In this document: positions 7,066-7,174 of the stretch, in pieces
Layout of the letters: each line of letters begins with the position of its first letter
How positions within the stretch are numbered: position 1 is the first letter of the stretch
DNA from: Lachnospiraceae bacterium
Lineage (GTDB): Bacteria; Bacillota_A; Clostridia; Lachnospirales; Lachnospiraceae
Assembly (NCBI GenBank): GCA_017960415.1
Contig: JAGCZE010000122.1
Span: 1-7,174 of the forward strand
Length of the DNA stretch: 7,174 bases
Direction: 5' to 3'
Translations under genes and position numbers: made by a program
The notes under the pieces: model-generated
Databases searched by the model: none
What the model saw: only the letters and a program-made list of their open reading frames with translations
What the model was told of the DNA's origin: nothing

Positions 7066-7174
7066 TCACGCTTCAGACTTCGGTATACTGAATCTGAACT
7101 CGGTTCCCTCCGGGCTGGTTGATACGAGTTCGAGAATCCCTCCGTGCAGCTCCACGGTTTCCTTGCATATTGCA
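7066..7174 (-). CDS. Sensor histidine kinase, C-terminal fragment
   Basis: Only the last 35 residues are in the window; the gene enters from the right edge and stops at TGA 7066-7068. The visible part matches the end of a HATPase_c domain: a helix with VELHGG, a strand ILELVS, the G2-type turn SPEGTEF, and a last strand FRFSIP before a short tail. This is the standard ending of a transmembrane sensor kinase that phosphorylates its partner regulator. The partner is almost certainly the regulator starting 33 bp downstream. Sensor domain, His box and N/G1 boxes lie outside the window. The assignment rests on a short stretch, but motif order, frame and neighbour all agree. Confidence 0.
   Translation of the reverse strand, partial: AICKETVELHGGILELVSTSPEGTEFRFSIPKSEA

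Overview
The window reads as one co-oriented block on the minus strand. In transcription order (right to left) it holds the tail of a sensor histidine kinase (7066-7174, partial), an OmpR/PhoB-type response regulator (6361-7032), a lipid-anchored trypsin-like serine protease (5451-6275), and a giant secreted modular protein that starts at about 5420 and is still open at base 1 (at least 1806 residues). Almost every base is coding. The longest gene-free stretch is the 85 bp between regulator and protease (6276-6360), so no empty region exceeds 300 bp. I see no tRNA, rRNA, CRISPR array, insertion sequence or attachment site.

The organism is probably a gut- or rumen-type Clostridia member (Lachnospiraceae/Oscillospiraceae-like Firmicutes). 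The evidence is moderate GC, strong GAGG/GGGAG ribosome binding sites, a Gram-positive style lipoprotein, and a giant extracellular protein built from Listeria-type (InlB B-like) repeats, a MucBP-like module and tandem H...C...CxxCG repeats that are common in surface proteins of these bacteria. This is inference from style; no gene here fixes the species.

The giant protein was translated by hand. Residue counts agree with coordinates at several anchors (G147, M808, T1219, Y1278, A1444, H1806), so the frame is intact with no stop or frameshift. Its layout is: signal peptide or anchor (1-30), low-complexity linker (35-67), InlB-like repeat (71-147), mixed region, two related beta modules (about 390-540), amphipathic beta-rich region A (about 629-735), polar helical/disordered hinge (741-822), amphipathic beta-rich region B (about 831-1009), beta region, MucBP-like module split by a 58-residue helical insertion (about 1160-1300), three InlB-like repeats (1444-1657) and Cys/His repeats (1658 to the window edge).

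Working model (inference): the two-component system senses an envelope or environmental cue and may control the protease and surface protein just downstream. The protease is tethered to the outer membrane face on a Thr/Pro/Glu-rich stalk and could process the giant protein or other surface proteins. The intergenic DNA in front of the protease has a perfect TATAAT, a poor -35 and inverted repeats in the activator position, which fits control by the neighbouring regulator but does not prove it.
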